Shown one piece after another: positions 35,594 through 43,847 of a DNA stretch of 64,000 bases. Within the stretch, counting starts at the first letter, position 1, and each line of letters starts with the position of its first letter. The notes under the pieces were generated by a model. That model searched no databases. It saw only the letters and a list, made by a program, of their open reading frames with translations, and had not been told where the DNA came from. Made by a program: the position numbers and the translations under genes. Source of the DNA: Prauserella endophytica (GTDB lineage Bacteria > Actinomycetota > Actinomycetes > Mycobacteriales > Pseudonocardiaceae); NCBI RefSeq assembly GCF_005146945.1, contig NZ_SWMS01000010.1, positions 186,001 through 250,000 of the forward strand, given 5' to 3'.

Positions 35594-35601
35594 CGGGTCC
35601 C

Positions 35602-35691
35602 TCAGGCGGTGGCGAGTGAGTCCCAGGCCGTGGTGAACATGTCGATCTCGCCGAAGTCGCCCGAGTTGAGCGCGAGGTTGAGCGGCACCGG
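35602..35691 (-). pseudogene. C-terminal remnant of an OtnK-type four-carbon acid sugar kinase
   Basis: Only about 29 codons remain: VPLNLALNSGDFGEIDMFTT followed by AWDSLATA and the stop. The LALxSGxFGxxDxF block is the hallmark C-terminus of DUF1537 kinases such as OtnK. The stop is 8 nt before the start of the aldolase pseudogene. Upstream of it there is no more kinase sequence; the next gene is an unrelated phosphotransferase. Together the two remnants record a deleted sugar-acid (threonate or erythronate type) operon. Confidence 0.65.
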
Positions 35692-35759
35692 CCTCGGCAC
35701 GGACCTCGTGCTCGCCGAGGTCACCGGCATCGGGGACGCCGCGACCGGTTGAGCGGGGT

Positions 35760-36539
35760 TCAGCCCCACGTCAGCGGGTCGAGGTGCAGGTAGAACCGCA
35801 GCCGGTCCGCGTCCAGCGGGTGTCCGTAGCGGCCGGCGAACGCCTCGTCCGCCGCGCGGGCCTCCGTCTCGTCCGGCCACGTCTCCCGCGAACTGGCGAG
35901 CAGCAGTGCCAGGTCGGCGTGCCGGTCGGCCAGGCCGAGCCTGCCCAGGTCGATCAGTCCCGACACTTCCAGGGTGTCCGGGTCGAGGACGATGTTGGGC
36001 AGGCACAGGTCGCCGTGGCACACCACGGTGTCGGCAGGCTCCTCGGCGAGCCGCTCCTCGAGTCGCGGCTCCAGCCGGGCGAGCAGTTCCGCCGGGGGCG
36101 TGCCCTGCTGTTCGACGGGGAGGAAGTCCGGCTCCACCGCGTCCCTGGCGACGACCTCCCTCGCCAGTGCGAACATTCGCGCCAGGTCCCTCCGAAACGG
36201 ACAGTCGTCTGTGGACAGTTCATGCAGCTGCCGCACGGTGCCGGTGATCGAGGGCCACGCCTTGGCGAGTGCCTTGGGCGGCACCGTGTCGGCGGGAACG
36301 CCGGGCACCGCGCTGGTAATGAGGCACGCGCCGGTGTGGTCCTCGGTCCAGTCCAGCACGCGGGGGCAGGCGACACCGGTGCCGGCGAGCCAGGAGACAC
36401 GGTCGCGTTCCGCTGCCAGCTCCGCTCGCCCGCTCGCGGGAACGTGCTTGGCGTAGCGGGAGCCCGTTGTGTCGCACAAGACCGTTGCGCCCGATTCTCC
36501 GTTTGTCACGGGCTTCCAGCGGCCGGGTGGAACGATCAC
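35760..36539 (-). CDS. Aminoglycoside O-phosphotransferase, APH(3'') type
   Basis: A 259-residue APH-fold enzyme. The catalytic loop is CHGDLCLPN (Asp177 and Asn182), the metal site is GLIDLGRLGLADRHADLALL (Asp197) and the ATP lysine is Lys31 in YAKHV. The GLIDLGRLG and the final LDPLTWG are close to APH(3''), the streptomycin 3''-kinases of Streptomyces griseus and of StrA. The closest known function is thus inactivation of streptomycin by phosphorylation, though chromosomal actinobacterial copies may have other substrates. The gene is complete, without mobile-element hallmarks. It is divergent from a small membrane protein gene. Confidence 0.85.
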   Translation of the reverse strand: MIVPPGRWKPVTNGESGATVLCDTTGSRYAKHVPASGRAELAAERDRVSWLAGTGVACPRVLDWTEDHTGACLITSAVPGVPADTVPPKALAKAWPSITGTVRQLHELSTDDCPFRRDLARMFALAREVVARDAVEPDFLPVEQQGTPPAELLARLEPRLEERLAEEPADTVVCHGDLCLPNIVLDPDTLEVSGLIDLGRLGLADRHADLALLLASSRETWPDETEARAADEAFAGRYGHPLDADRLRFYLHLDPLTWG

Positions 36540-36597
36540 CCGGTGATCCTAGGGCTAGGGTGTGGCGCGATCGGACACTGGGGAAGGAACGTTTCGC

Positions 36598-37137
36598 ATG
36601 AACGTGAACTACGCGCGCGCGGCGAGGATGACGAACGCGCGGCTGATCAAGGAACGGATGCAGGCCGTCGGCGCCGCGGTGGTGGGTGCCGGGTTGATCG
36701 TCGGCGGCATCCTGGTTCTCGGCGACGACCGGGTGATGTGCGGCTCGCAGGAGATGAGCGAGGGGCAGGTCTGCGAGGAGACCCGCAACGGCGAGACGAC
36801 GGCCGAGCGGAGCCTGGACGAGCAGGCGAGCGACAACAAGACCACCGGCTGGCTGCTGCTGGGCGGCGGGGCCGCGATGCTCGTCGGTGGTTCGGCGTGG
36901 GCGTACCACGGTTTCGCCCGCAAGAAGCGGGTCACCGCGGAGCAGCTGGCGGCGGGGCAGGGCCATGCGCCGCAGTCCCCCGTCCCACAGCCACAGCAGG
37001 GCTGGCAGCAGCCCGCCCAGCAGTACCCGCCCCAGCCGCCGCAGCCCTACCCTCCGCAGGGTCACGCGCCGTACCGGCAGCCGTATCCGCCGCAGCCCGG
37101 CTACCCGCCGCACGGATACGGGCAGCCGCCGCGGTGA
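36598..37137 (+). CDS. Two-helix membrane protein with Pro/Gln-rich tail
   Basis: A 179-residue protein. Two hydrophobic helices (about 23-42, VGAAVVGAGLIVGGILVLG, and 84-104, GWLLLGGGAAMLVGGSAWAY) enclose a polar loop with two cysteines (CGSQEMSEGQVC) that may form a disulfide outside the membrane. The C-terminal third is a low-complexity cytoplasmic tail with repeated YPPQP/YPPHG units. The ATG at 36598 is chosen for its GGGAAGGA site; the open frame starts earlier at 36562. No known family assigned. Pro-rich tails like this often mediate clustering. Confidence 0.7.
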   Translation: MNVNYARAARMTNARLIKERMQAVGAAVVGAGLIVGGILVLGDDRVMCGSQEMSEGQVCEETRNGETTAERSLDEQASDNKTTGWLLLGGGAAMLVGGSAWAYHGFARKKRVTAEQLAAGQGHAPQSPVPQPQQGWQQPAQQYPPQPPQPYPPQGHAPYRQPYPPQPGYPPHGYGQPPR

Positions 37138-37140
37138 CGC

Positions 37141-37869
37141 TCACGGCCGGTCGGGCTTACCGCCCAGCAGGTCGAGGAACCGGTTGACCCTGCGCTGGTA
37201 GGCGGCTCCGAACCGGTGGTCGGCGCGGGCGAGCTTCGCCTCGCCGTAGCGGCGGCGCGCCCACACCGACGACGGTTTGGCCAGCCGGATCGCGCCCACC
37301 GTGGCGACCACGGGCACGACGACGCCGATGATCCCCGTCGGGAGCTTGCCCTTGAGCACACAGACTCCCGCCATGGAGAAGTGGAGCACGACGGTCGCCG
37401 CGAACGCCAACGCGGTGCCGCTGTCCTCGGGGTCGGCGCCGATGGGCGAGGACTGCAACAGCAGCGCGGTGCCGACCGCGCCGCCGACCAGGATCGCGTC
37501 GAGCGAGCGGCGGCCCTCGGCCGACCAGTAGACGTCGTTGAGGTAGAGCCAGAGGGCGAACTCGTCGAGGGTGAGCGCCGCCCCGGCGCCGAACAGCGCC
37601 GCGAGCAGCTCGGCCCACGGCGCCTGCGGGTCGTACCGGAACGTCAGCATCCCGGTGACCAGGAGCAGCAGGATTCCCCACACCTGGTGGTGGACGTGCA
37701 CGCCGCCGACGTGGACGTCGCGCAGCGCACCCCGCTCCGGCTCCCCACGCCTGGCGTGGATGCGGCGTGTGATCGTCCGGACGACGGCGAAGGTGACGAG
37801 GAACCCCAGCAGCGCGCACAGCGCGGCAGAGCGGCCCGTGTCGACGAACGTGCGCTGATACCAGTCCAC
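37141..37869 (-). CDS. Conserved integral membrane protein of unknown function
   Basis: A 242-residue protein with about six membrane segments. A conserved-looking polar patch VGGVHVHHQVWGI lies at the start of helix 2, and LTLDEFALWLYLNDVYW between helices 3 and 4; the grouped histidines and acids could bind a metal or proton. The C-terminal end is a basic, cytoplasmic, helical tail. Convergent with the preceding gene (3-nt gap). The ATG has a GGGGAGGT site. I do not know its function. Confidence 0.75.
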   Translation of the reverse strand: MDWYQRTFVDTGRSAALCALLGFLVTFAVVRTITRRIHARRGEPERGALRDVHVGGVHVHHQVWGILLLLVTGMLTFRYDPQAPWAELLAALFGAGAALTLDEFALWLYLNDVYWSAEGRRSLDAILVGGAVGTALLLQSSPIGADPEDSGTALAFAATVVLHFSMAGVCVLKGKLPTGIIGVVVPVVATVGAIRLAKPSSVWARRRYGEAKLARADHRFGAAYQRRVNRFLDLLGGKPDRP

Positions 37870-37922
37870 GGCGACCTCCCCGGGTCACACGTCGCCAGCG
37901 AAGCCTCCCAGCATACGGCCGC

Positions 37923-38864
37923 TCAGCGCTGAAGTCCGGCGAGGCGGATGCCCTCCCAGCGGCCGTCCCCGGCGAGCCGCCGTGTCACCTCGACGATGCC
38001 ACGGCGCACGGCCACCACCGCGTCGCGCGGCTCGTAGAACTCGGTGGCGGTGCGGATCGCGACGTGCCTGGCGAGCGGGGGACCGGTGATCCGGCGGGCG
38101 CCGACGTCGCGCGGCCGCCGGTTCCCGGCGAACACCGACAGCGGAAGGATCGTGCACGCCTCGCCGCTCTCCGCGATGCGGATCATGGTGCCGAGCGACT
38201 CGACGTCGGCGACCACCGTGGGCACGAGCCCGTGCCCGCCGAACGCGCGGTCGATCAGCGCGCGCAGGTTGCTGCGTCCGCCCGGCGCCACCAGCGGTAC
38301 CTCCCGCAGCTCCAAGACGCTCACTTCGTGCTCGGACTCCGGCTCCGGATCCGGCGTGCCGATCAGGTAGAGGTCCTCCGAGTACAGGGGCACCTCGCCG
38401 GGCCTTCGCGCGTCGTCCTCGCGGTAGACGGCCGCCAGGTCGAGCCTGCCGCCGAGCAGCAGCTCGTGGATGTAGCCGCTCATCGACTCGAACAGCTGCA
38501 GGTGGACGCCGGGGTGGTGCGCCTTCGTCCACGAGAACAGCGCGGGCGCCAAGTGCGTGGCGACGGTGGTCGGCAGTCCGATCGCCACCGGGCCGTGCAC
38601 CCCGTCCCGGTCGCTGGCGATGTCCTCGGAGAGCCGGTCGAACTGGCGCACCAGCTGCTGGGCGTCCCGGTAGAGCGACCGGCCCGCCGGGGTGGGCCGC
38701 ACGCCGCGCGGTCCGCGTTCGAGCAGCCGCACGCCGAGCTGGTGCTCCAGCTGGGCCATCCGCTGGCTCAGCGCGGGCTGGGACACGTGCAGCTCGGTGG
38801 CCGCCCTGGTGAGGCTGCCCGCGTCGAGGACGGTGATGAAGTCGCGCAGGTGGGCGATGTCCAT
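37923..38864 (-). CDS. LysR-family transcriptional regulator
   Basis: A 313-residue LysR protein. The N-terminal helix-turn-helix is LRDFITVLDAGSLTRAATELHVSQPALSQRM (about 6-36), with the rest of the dimerising helix after it, and a periplasmic-binding-like effector domain from about 90. It is on the same strand as the CoA-transferase and GntP genes and follows them by 57 nt, so it may be the last gene of that operon rather than a divergent controller. The effector is likely an organic or aromatic acid, as for most of the family. Confidence 0.9.
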   Translation of the reverse strand: MDIAHLRDFITVLDAGSLTRAATELHVSQPALSQRMAQLEHQLGVRLLERGPRGVRPTPAGRSLYRDAQQLVRQFDRLSEDIASDRDGVHGPVAIGLPTTVATHLAPALFSWTKAHHPGVHLQLFESMSGYIHELLLGGRLDLAAVYREDDARRPGEVPLYSEDLYLIGTPDPEPESEHEVSVLELREVPLVAPGGRSNLRALIDRAFGGHGLVPTVVADVESLGTMIRIAESGEACTILPLSVFAGNRRPRDVGARRITGPPLARHVAIRTATEFYEPRDAVVAVRRGIVEVTRRLAGDGRWEGIRLAGLQR

Positions 38865-38921
38865 CGTGCCGCCTTCCTGCCGTGCTCCTGGCAGGCCGAT
38901 CCTCTCACCCGGACCGGCGGG

Positions 38922-40097
38922 TCAGGCGACGCCCTCGGCGACCAGCGCGTCGATCTCGCCCTCCGCCAGCCCCAGCTCGGCGAGGATCGCGCGGGTGTGC
39001 TCGCCGAGACCGGGCACGGGATCCAGCCGGGGTTCGCCGGTGGCCAGGCCCGGCAGGGCCAGCGCGGGCACCGGGCCCGCGGTGGTGCCCACCTCGTGCC
39101 AGCGCCCGCGCGCGGCGAGCTGCGGGTGCCGCCACACCTCGGCGAGCGTGTTGACCCTGGCGTGCGCGACCGGGATCTCGGCGAGCAGCTCCATGGCCTG
39201 CTCGCTCGTCAGCTCCCCGAAGCGCTGGGTGATGATCGCTCCGAGCGCCTCGCGGTTGGCGTTGCGGTCGGCGTTGGTGGCGTACGCGGGATCAGTGGCC
39301 AGCTCGGGCCGCTTCAGGAACTTCTCGCAGAACGCGCGCCACTCACGCTCGTTCTGGATGGCCATCATCACGACCTTGCCGTCGCCCGCGGGAAACGGGC
39401 CGTAGGGGTAGATCGTCGCGTGCGCGGCGCCCGCCCTCGGCGGCGGCTCCGCGCCGTCGTAGGTGTAGTAGAGCGGGAAACCCATCCACTCCACCGTCGC
39501 CTCCAGCATCGAGACGTCCACATGCGACCCCTCGCCGGTGCGGCCCCGCTCCAGCAACGCCGCGAGGATCGAGCTGTAGGCGTACATCCCCGCCGCGATG
39601 TCGGACACGGAGATGCCCACCTTCGCGAGGTCCGCGCCGGAACCGGTCACCGACAGCAGGCCGGCCTCGCTCTGCACCATGAGGTCGTAGGCCTTCATCG
39701 ACTCGTACGGTCCCGGCGAGCCGTAGCCGGAGATGTCGCACACGATCAGCCGTGGGTTGGCGGCCCGCAGCTCGTCGGCCCCGAGCCCGGCGCGGGCCGC
39801 CGCGCCCGGCGCGAGGTTCTGGATGAACACGTCGGCCTCCGCCAGCAGCCGGCGGAGCACCTCGTTGCCGCGCTGGTCCTTGAAGTCGAGGGTCAGCGAC
39901 TCCTTGTTCCGGTTGACCCACACGAAATGCGAGCTGAGGCCCTTCACGCGCGAGTCGTAGGAGCGCGCGAAGTCGCCGGCGCCTGGCCGTTCCACCTTGA
40001 TCACGCGGGCGCCGAGATCGGCGAGGTGCCTGCTGGCGTACGGAGCGGCGATGGCCTGCTCAAGCGACACGACCGTCACTCCACGAAGGGGCTGCAT
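38922..40097 (-). CDS. CaiB/BaiF class III CoA-transferase
   Basis: A 391-residue class III CoA-transferase. Typical blocks: GVTVVSLEQAIAAPYASRHLADLGARVIKVE at the N-terminus, FVWVNRNKESLTLDFK, and YDLMVQSEAGLLSVTG, whose Asp is the catalytic residue that forms the acyl anhydride. The FVWVNRNKESL version occurs in succinyl-CoA:itaconate, mesaconate or citramalate transferases, so a C5 dicarboxylate is a reasonable guess. It starts 12 nt after the GntP permease gene, on the same transcript. Together they suggest uptake of an organic acid followed by CoA transfer. Confidence 0.9.
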   Translation of the reverse strand: MQPLRGVTVVSLEQAIAAPYASRHLADLGARVIKVERPGAGDFARSYDSRVKGLSSHFVWVNRNKESLTLDFKDQRGNEVLRRLLAEADVFIQNLAPGAAARAGLGADELRAANPRLIVCDISGYGSPGPYESMKAYDLMVQSEAGLLSVTGSGADLAKVGISVSDIAAGMYAYSSILAALLERGRTGEGSHVDVSMLEATVEWMGFPLYYTYDGAEPPPRAGAAHATIYPYGPFPAGDGKVVMMAIQNEREWRAFCEKFLKRPELATDPAYATNADRNANREALGAIITQRFGELTSEQAMELLAEIPVAHARVNTLAEVWRHPQLAARGRWHEVGTTAGPVPALALPGLATGEPRLDPVPGLGEHTRAILAELGLAEGEIDALVAEGVA

Positions 40098-40109
40098 CTT
40101 TCTCTTTCC

Positions 40110-41495
40110 CTACACGACGAAACTGACGACCGAGACCAGGACGAGCGACACCACCGAGGCGAGCGCGGTGACGAACGTCAGCGCCTTGAGCGCGCCCCGG
40201 GTGGTCACCCCCAGCAGGGTCTGGAACATCCAGAAGAAGTTGCTGTTCACCTGCAACGCGAACAGGGCGCCTGAGCCGATCGCGAGCGCGAGCACCTCCG
40301 CGGGGATGGCGAGGCTGCCCATGATCGGGGCGAGGATTCCGGCCGCGGCGATCGCGGCGACGGAGATCGACCCGATGGCCAGGTGTAGCACAGCCGCGAC
40401 CAGCCACGCCAGCAGGATCGTGACCAGCGCGGGGACCCCGGCGTCGGCCGAGAAGAACCCGCCAAGCACCTTGTCCAGACCGGTCTCGCCGATCACGGCG
40501 CCCAGCGACCCGCCGATGCCGGTGATCAAGAGGATCTGCCCGGTGGAGTTGAAGCCCTTGGACATCGCCTCGCCGAGCTGTTCCCGGCCCAGGGTCCGCT
40601 TGGCGAGCACGTAGGCCCCGAGCAGGCCGACGAACAGTGCGAAGACGGGGTCGCCGAGGAACGCCAGCACGCTGGACTCCACACCGGCGGCCTCGGTGAT
40701 GGCGCCGGTCGCGATCAGCAACAGCGGCACGACGATCGGCAGCAGGGAGATCGTCAGCGGGGGAGCGGTGCGGACGGTCTCGCGCTCGGTCGCCACGCCA
40801 CCCGCACCGTCCGGCTCGCGGGGTGACGGCGCGGCCCCGCCCGTGGGCTCCAGCTCGGCGCCGCCGGTCTCGTCCTTCGCCGCGTTCCAGAAGCCGCGCT
40901 TGAGCAGCCGGCCCCACAGGAACACGGTCAGCAGCGCGGTGATCGGCCCGATGACGAAGCCGTAGACGAGCATCGTCCCGAGCGGAACGTCGAGCAGCCC
41001 GGCGATCGCGAGGGTACCGAGACCGGGCACCACGAAGACGTAACCCACCAGGATGCCCGCCGTCAGCGCGCCGCCCATCATCGCGAGTCCGTTGCGGCCC
41101 ATGCGAGGGGCCGCGGACCTCGCCAGCGGCGCGGCGAGCACGAGCTGAACGTCCACATAGATCGAAGGGAAGATCGCGCTCAGCGCGGCCGCCAGCGCGT
41201 AGGGCAGCCGCCCAGGGCCGAGCGCCCTCAGCAGCTTCTCGACGAGTTTCTGCAGTGCTCCAACGGAGAACAGCAGTGATCCCAGTAGGACACCGAAGCC
41301 GATGAGCAACCCGACCTCGGCCATGATCTCGCCGAAGCCCTCGGCGATGGCCGTCATCGTGCCGTCGAAACCGAGGCCGGCCGTGAGGCCGAGGTAGATC
41401 GACCCGATGACGAGTGCGATCACGGGATCCACCCGCGTCACGAGAATGAGCAGGACGACAGCGAGGATCGCGATCGTCGTGTGCAGCACGACCAT
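40110..41495 (-). CDS. GntP/GntT-family organic acid permease
   Basis: A 461-residue transporter with about 13 membrane helices. Its GntP-family blocks are LVTRVDPVIALVIGSIYLGLTAG, IFPSIYVDVQLVLAAPLA and GAVIGETG near helix 9, plus NSNFFWMF close to the end. GntP proteins import gluconate or related hydroxy acids with protons. ATG 41495 has AAGGA upstream; a longer open reading exists but is shadow sequence. A hydrophilic loop in the middle is rich in Glu, Pro and Gly. It is the first gene of the permease and CoA-transferase transcript. Confidence 0.88.
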   Translation of the reverse strand: MVVLHTTIAILAVVLLILVTRVDPVIALVIGSIYLGLTAGLGFDGTMTAIAEGFGEIMAEVGLLIGFGVLLGSLLFSVGALQKLVEKLLRALGPGRLPYALAAALSAIFPSIYVDVQLVLAAPLARSAAPRMGRNGLAMMGGALTAGILVGYVFVVPGLGTLAIAGLLDVPLGTMLVYGFVIGPITALLTVFLWGRLLKRGFWNAAKDETGGAELEPTGGAAPSPREPDGAGGVATERETVRTAPPLTISLLPIVVPLLLIATGAITEAAGVESSVLAFLGDPVFALFVGLLGAYVLAKRTLGREQLGEAMSKGFNSTGQILLITGIGGSLGAVIGETGLDKVLGGFFSADAGVPALVTILLAWLVAAVLHLAIGSISVAAIAAAGILAPIMGSLAIPAEVLALAIGSGALFALQVNSNFFWMFQTLLGVTTRGALKALTFVTALASVVSLVLVSVVSFVV

Positions 41496-41635
41496 TGTGC
41501 CCAGTCCTTCCCAGCCAGGCCCGAAGCTCCTGCGATACGGGCCGTGCGATCGAAACACACGGGCCCGGGGCCTGGTAGACGGCAATCGCCAAGATCGCCA
41601 TAAGGAGGACTTATGACGCGGGGTGGGCGCGGCGC
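41496..41635. other. Gap between GntR and GntP genes, with one strong plus-strand ribosome site
   Basis: This 140-nt gap presumably holds the promoter of the GntP transcript. It also contains AAGGAGG at 41600-41606 followed 7 nt later by ATG (41613) on the plus strand, opening only about 33 codons antisense to the gntR end. No family is recognisable in that peptide. I record it without calling a gene. Confidence 0.3.
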
Positions 41636-42406
41636 TCAGACGAAGGTGGCGACGCTGCGCACCTCCGTGCCCGTGACCTCGCCGGGCGCCGCGACGGCCC
41701 GCACCTCCTGGTAGAAGATCCACAGGTGCTCGGCCACCGCCCTGCGGGCGGCCTCGGGGTCGCGCCTGCCGATGGCGTCGGTGATGTAGCGGTGGTCGTC
41801 GGAGCGCTGTTGCGCGCGGGGAAGGCTCAGCGTGCGACGGCGGAACTCGGTCATCTGGGGGACGAGCGGCAGGTACATGCCGGCGAGCACCACGTTGTGC
41901 GCGGCGCGGACGATGCCTTCGTGCAGCGCCTCGTCGGTGCGCACGAGCGCGTCGAGGCCGCTGTCGTGGGCCTTGTCGTGCTCGGCGCGCAGCCGGTCGA
42001 GCTCGCCGAGTTCGTCGTCGGTCGCGCGCGTGCAGGCGAGCCCTGCCGCGGTGGTCTCCAGCCCGATCCGCACCTCCAGGAGCTCGGAGAGCGCGAAGCC
42101 CTGGTCGAGGCTCCACTGGACGTACTGGGTCGTCGGGTCTTCCGGTGGCGGCTCGCACACGAACGTGCCCTTGCCCCGCACGATCTCGATGACGCCCAGC
42201 GTGGCGAGCTTGCGCAGTGCCTCGCGCAGTGACGTGCGCCCGACCTGCAGCTGCTTGGCGAGCACCGGCTCGGAGGGCAGCCGGTCGCCCGGCGTGAGGG
42301 TGCCGTTGGCGATGGTCGCGGTGATCCGCTCCGCGATCACGTCGGGCAGCGGGCGGCGCGAGAGCGACTCCTGCAGGCCCGATGTCAGTTGACTGTTGTC
42401 AGACAA
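41636..42406 (-). CDS. GntR/FadR-family (FCD domain) transcriptional regulator
   Basis: A 256-residue FCD-type GntR regulator. The winged helix contains DRLPSEPVLAKQLQVGRTSLREALRKLATLGVIEIVRGKGTF (about 45-85), and the FCD domain has the metal residues Asp and three His (RTDEALHEGIV, DDHRYI, AEHL). TTG 42406 is chosen: GGAGG lies 8 nt upstream. An upstream GTG is possible. FCD regulators usually sense carboxylic acids through the metal. It is divergent from the MHS symporter and flavin oxidoreductase and upstream of the GntP operon, so it may govern both directions. Confidence 0.9.
   Translation of the reverse strand: MSDNSQLTSGLQESLSRRPLPDVIAERITATIANGTLTPGDRLPSEPVLAKQLQVGRTSLREALRKLATLGVIEIVRGKGTFVCEPPPEDPTTQYVQWSLDQGFALSELLEVRIGLETTAAGLACTRATDDELGELDRLRAEHDKAHDSGLDALVRTDEALHEGIVRAAHNVVLAGMYLPLVPQMTEFRRRTLSLPRAQQRSDDHRYITDAIGRRDPEAARRAVAEHLWIFYQEVRAVAAPGEVTGTEVRSVATFV
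42396..42406. promoter_or_regulatory. TTGT-N3-ACAA operator on the gntR start codon
   Basis: The 11-bp inverted repeat TTGTCAGACAA fits the TTGT-N3-ACAA shape found for FCD-type GntR regulators (compare TGGT-N3-ACCA of FadR). On the minus strand its first three bases are the TTG start codon of the regulator, so binding would block its own expression. The divergent MHS gene begins about 111 nt away, allowing shared control. Confidence 0.6.
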
Positions 42407-42516
42407 GTGCTTAACCTCCACGTTGCTCACCGTTGAACGCCCCACACATCGTAGTCCGCGCCGGCTTGCCCGAGGCAAGGCCGGCCCGGCCCTCACCGGG
42501 TTGGAGTCGATGGTTC

Positions 42517-43821
42517 ATGACGCACGACGCACACGCTCGCAAGGTCCTGATCTCCAGCCTGATCGGCAGCACCGTCGAGTGGTACGAGTTCTTCATCTAC
42601 GGCACCGCGGCCTCGCTGGTGTTCGACGAGCAGTTCTTCCCGCAGTTCGACCCGCTCGTCGGCACCCTGCTCGCGCTGTCGACGTTCGCGATCGCGTTCG
42701 TCGCGCGGCCACTGGGCGGGGTGGTGTTCGGCCACTTCGGCGATCGGATCGGCCGCAAGGCCATGCTGGTGCTCACGCTGACCCTGATGGGCGGCGCGAC
42801 GTTCGTCATCGGCCTGCTCCCGACGTACGCCCAGATCGGTGTGGCCGCGCCGATCCTGCTGGTGCTGGTCCGGCTCGTCCAGGGTTTCTCGCTCGGCGGC
42901 GAGTACAGCGGGGCCGTGCTCATGAGCGTCGAGCACGCGGCGCCAGCCCGGCGCGGCTTCTTCGGCGCCGTGGTGAACACCGGCGCCGGGTGGGGCCTGC
43001 TGCTCGCGAACCTGATGTTCCTGCTCGTCTCACAGCTGCCCGATGACGACTTCGCGGCATATGGCTGGCGCATCCCGTTCCTGTGCAGCGCCGTGCTCGT
43101 GGCACTCGGCCTGTTCATCCGGCTCCGCCTCGACGAGAGCCCCGACTTCAAGGCCGTGCAGCGCAAGGGCGCCGTGCGCAAGGTGCCCGTGGTCGAGGTG
43201 CTGCGCGGGCACCCGCTGCGCGTGGTGCTGATGTGCCTCGCGTACCTGTCGGCGGGCGTGACCTTCTACGTCGGCACCGTGTTCTCCCTCGCCTACGGCA
43301 CGGAGCACGTCGGCGCGAGCCGGGACGTCCTGCTCGGGCTGGTCACCATGGTCAACGTCCTCACGATCATCGCGATCCCGTTCTTCGGCTGGCTCTCCGA
43401 TCGGGTGGGCCGCAAGCGCGTCTTCCTCGCCGGGATCGTGGGCATGGCGGTGGTGCCGTACGCGTGGTTCGGGCTGCTGGGTACCGCGGACCTGCCGCTG
43501 ATGCTGCTGGGCTTCGTGCTGATGTTCCTGCCGTACGCGGCGAACTACGGCGTGATGCCGACCCTGTTCGCCCACGTCTTCCCGGTCGGTGTGCGCTACA
43601 CCGGCATGTCGGTGGGCTACACGCTGGGCACGGTGCTCGGCAGCGGGCTCGCGCCGATCGTCGCCACGTTCCTGCTCGACCGCACGGGCGGCTGGACCGC
43701 CATCGCCCTCTACATGACCGGCACCGCGGTGGTGTCGTTCGTCGCCGCGCTGTTCCTGCGCGAGCGAGGTCAGGACGTTCTCGCCGGCGCGAGCCCGGCC
43801 GGCCTGGAATCGACCAAGTGA
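42517..43821 (+). CDS. MFS transporter, metabolite:H+ symporter (MHS) family
   Basis: A 434-residue MHS-family transporter. The hallmark helix 1 sequence is LISSLIGSTVEWYEFFIYGTAA, and loop 2-3 reads GHFGDRIGRKAML; the family LxxxRxxQGFSLGGEYSGA follows. Known members (KgtP, ShiA, CitH) import di- and tricarboxylates, shikimate or similar acids. ATG 42517 is chosen with GGAG at 42503-42506. It is translationally coupled or closely linked to the LLM oxidoreductase gene, with a GTG overlapping its TGA. It is divergent from the GntR regulator. Confidence 0.9.
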   Translation: MTHDAHARKVLISSLIGSTVEWYEFFIYGTAASLVFDEQFFPQFDPLVGTLLALSTFAIAFVARPLGGVVFGHFGDRIGRKAMLVLTLTLMGGATFVIGLLPTYAQIGVAAPILLVLVRLVQGFSLGGEYSGAVLMSVEHAAPARRGFFGAVVNTGAGWGLLLANLMFLLVSQLPDDDFAAYGWRIPFLCSAVLVALGLFIRLRLDESPDFKAVQRKGAVRKVPVVEVLRGHPLRVVLMCLAYLSAGVTFYVGTVFSLAYGTEHVGASRDVLLGLVTMVNVLTIIAIPFFGWLSDRVGRKRVFLAGIVGMAVVPYAWFGLLGTADLPLMLLGFVLMFLPYAANYGVMPTLFAHVFPVGVRYTGMSVGYTLGTVLGSGLAPIVATFLLDRTGGWTAIALYMTGTAVVSFVAALFLRERGQDVLAGASPAGLESTK

Positions 43822-43847
43822 CCAACCTCGACGAAGGGATCTCGAAC

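Noticed and set aside
38064..40274. A 736-codon plus-strand frame over LysR and CaiB genes
   Set aside because: Antisense shadow with no recognisable domain; both minus-strand genes are well supported.
41600..41715. AAGGAGG and ATG on the plus strand opening about 33 codons
   Set aside because: Short, antisense to the end of gntR and without recognisable sequence; the strong ribosome site alone is not enough for a gene call.
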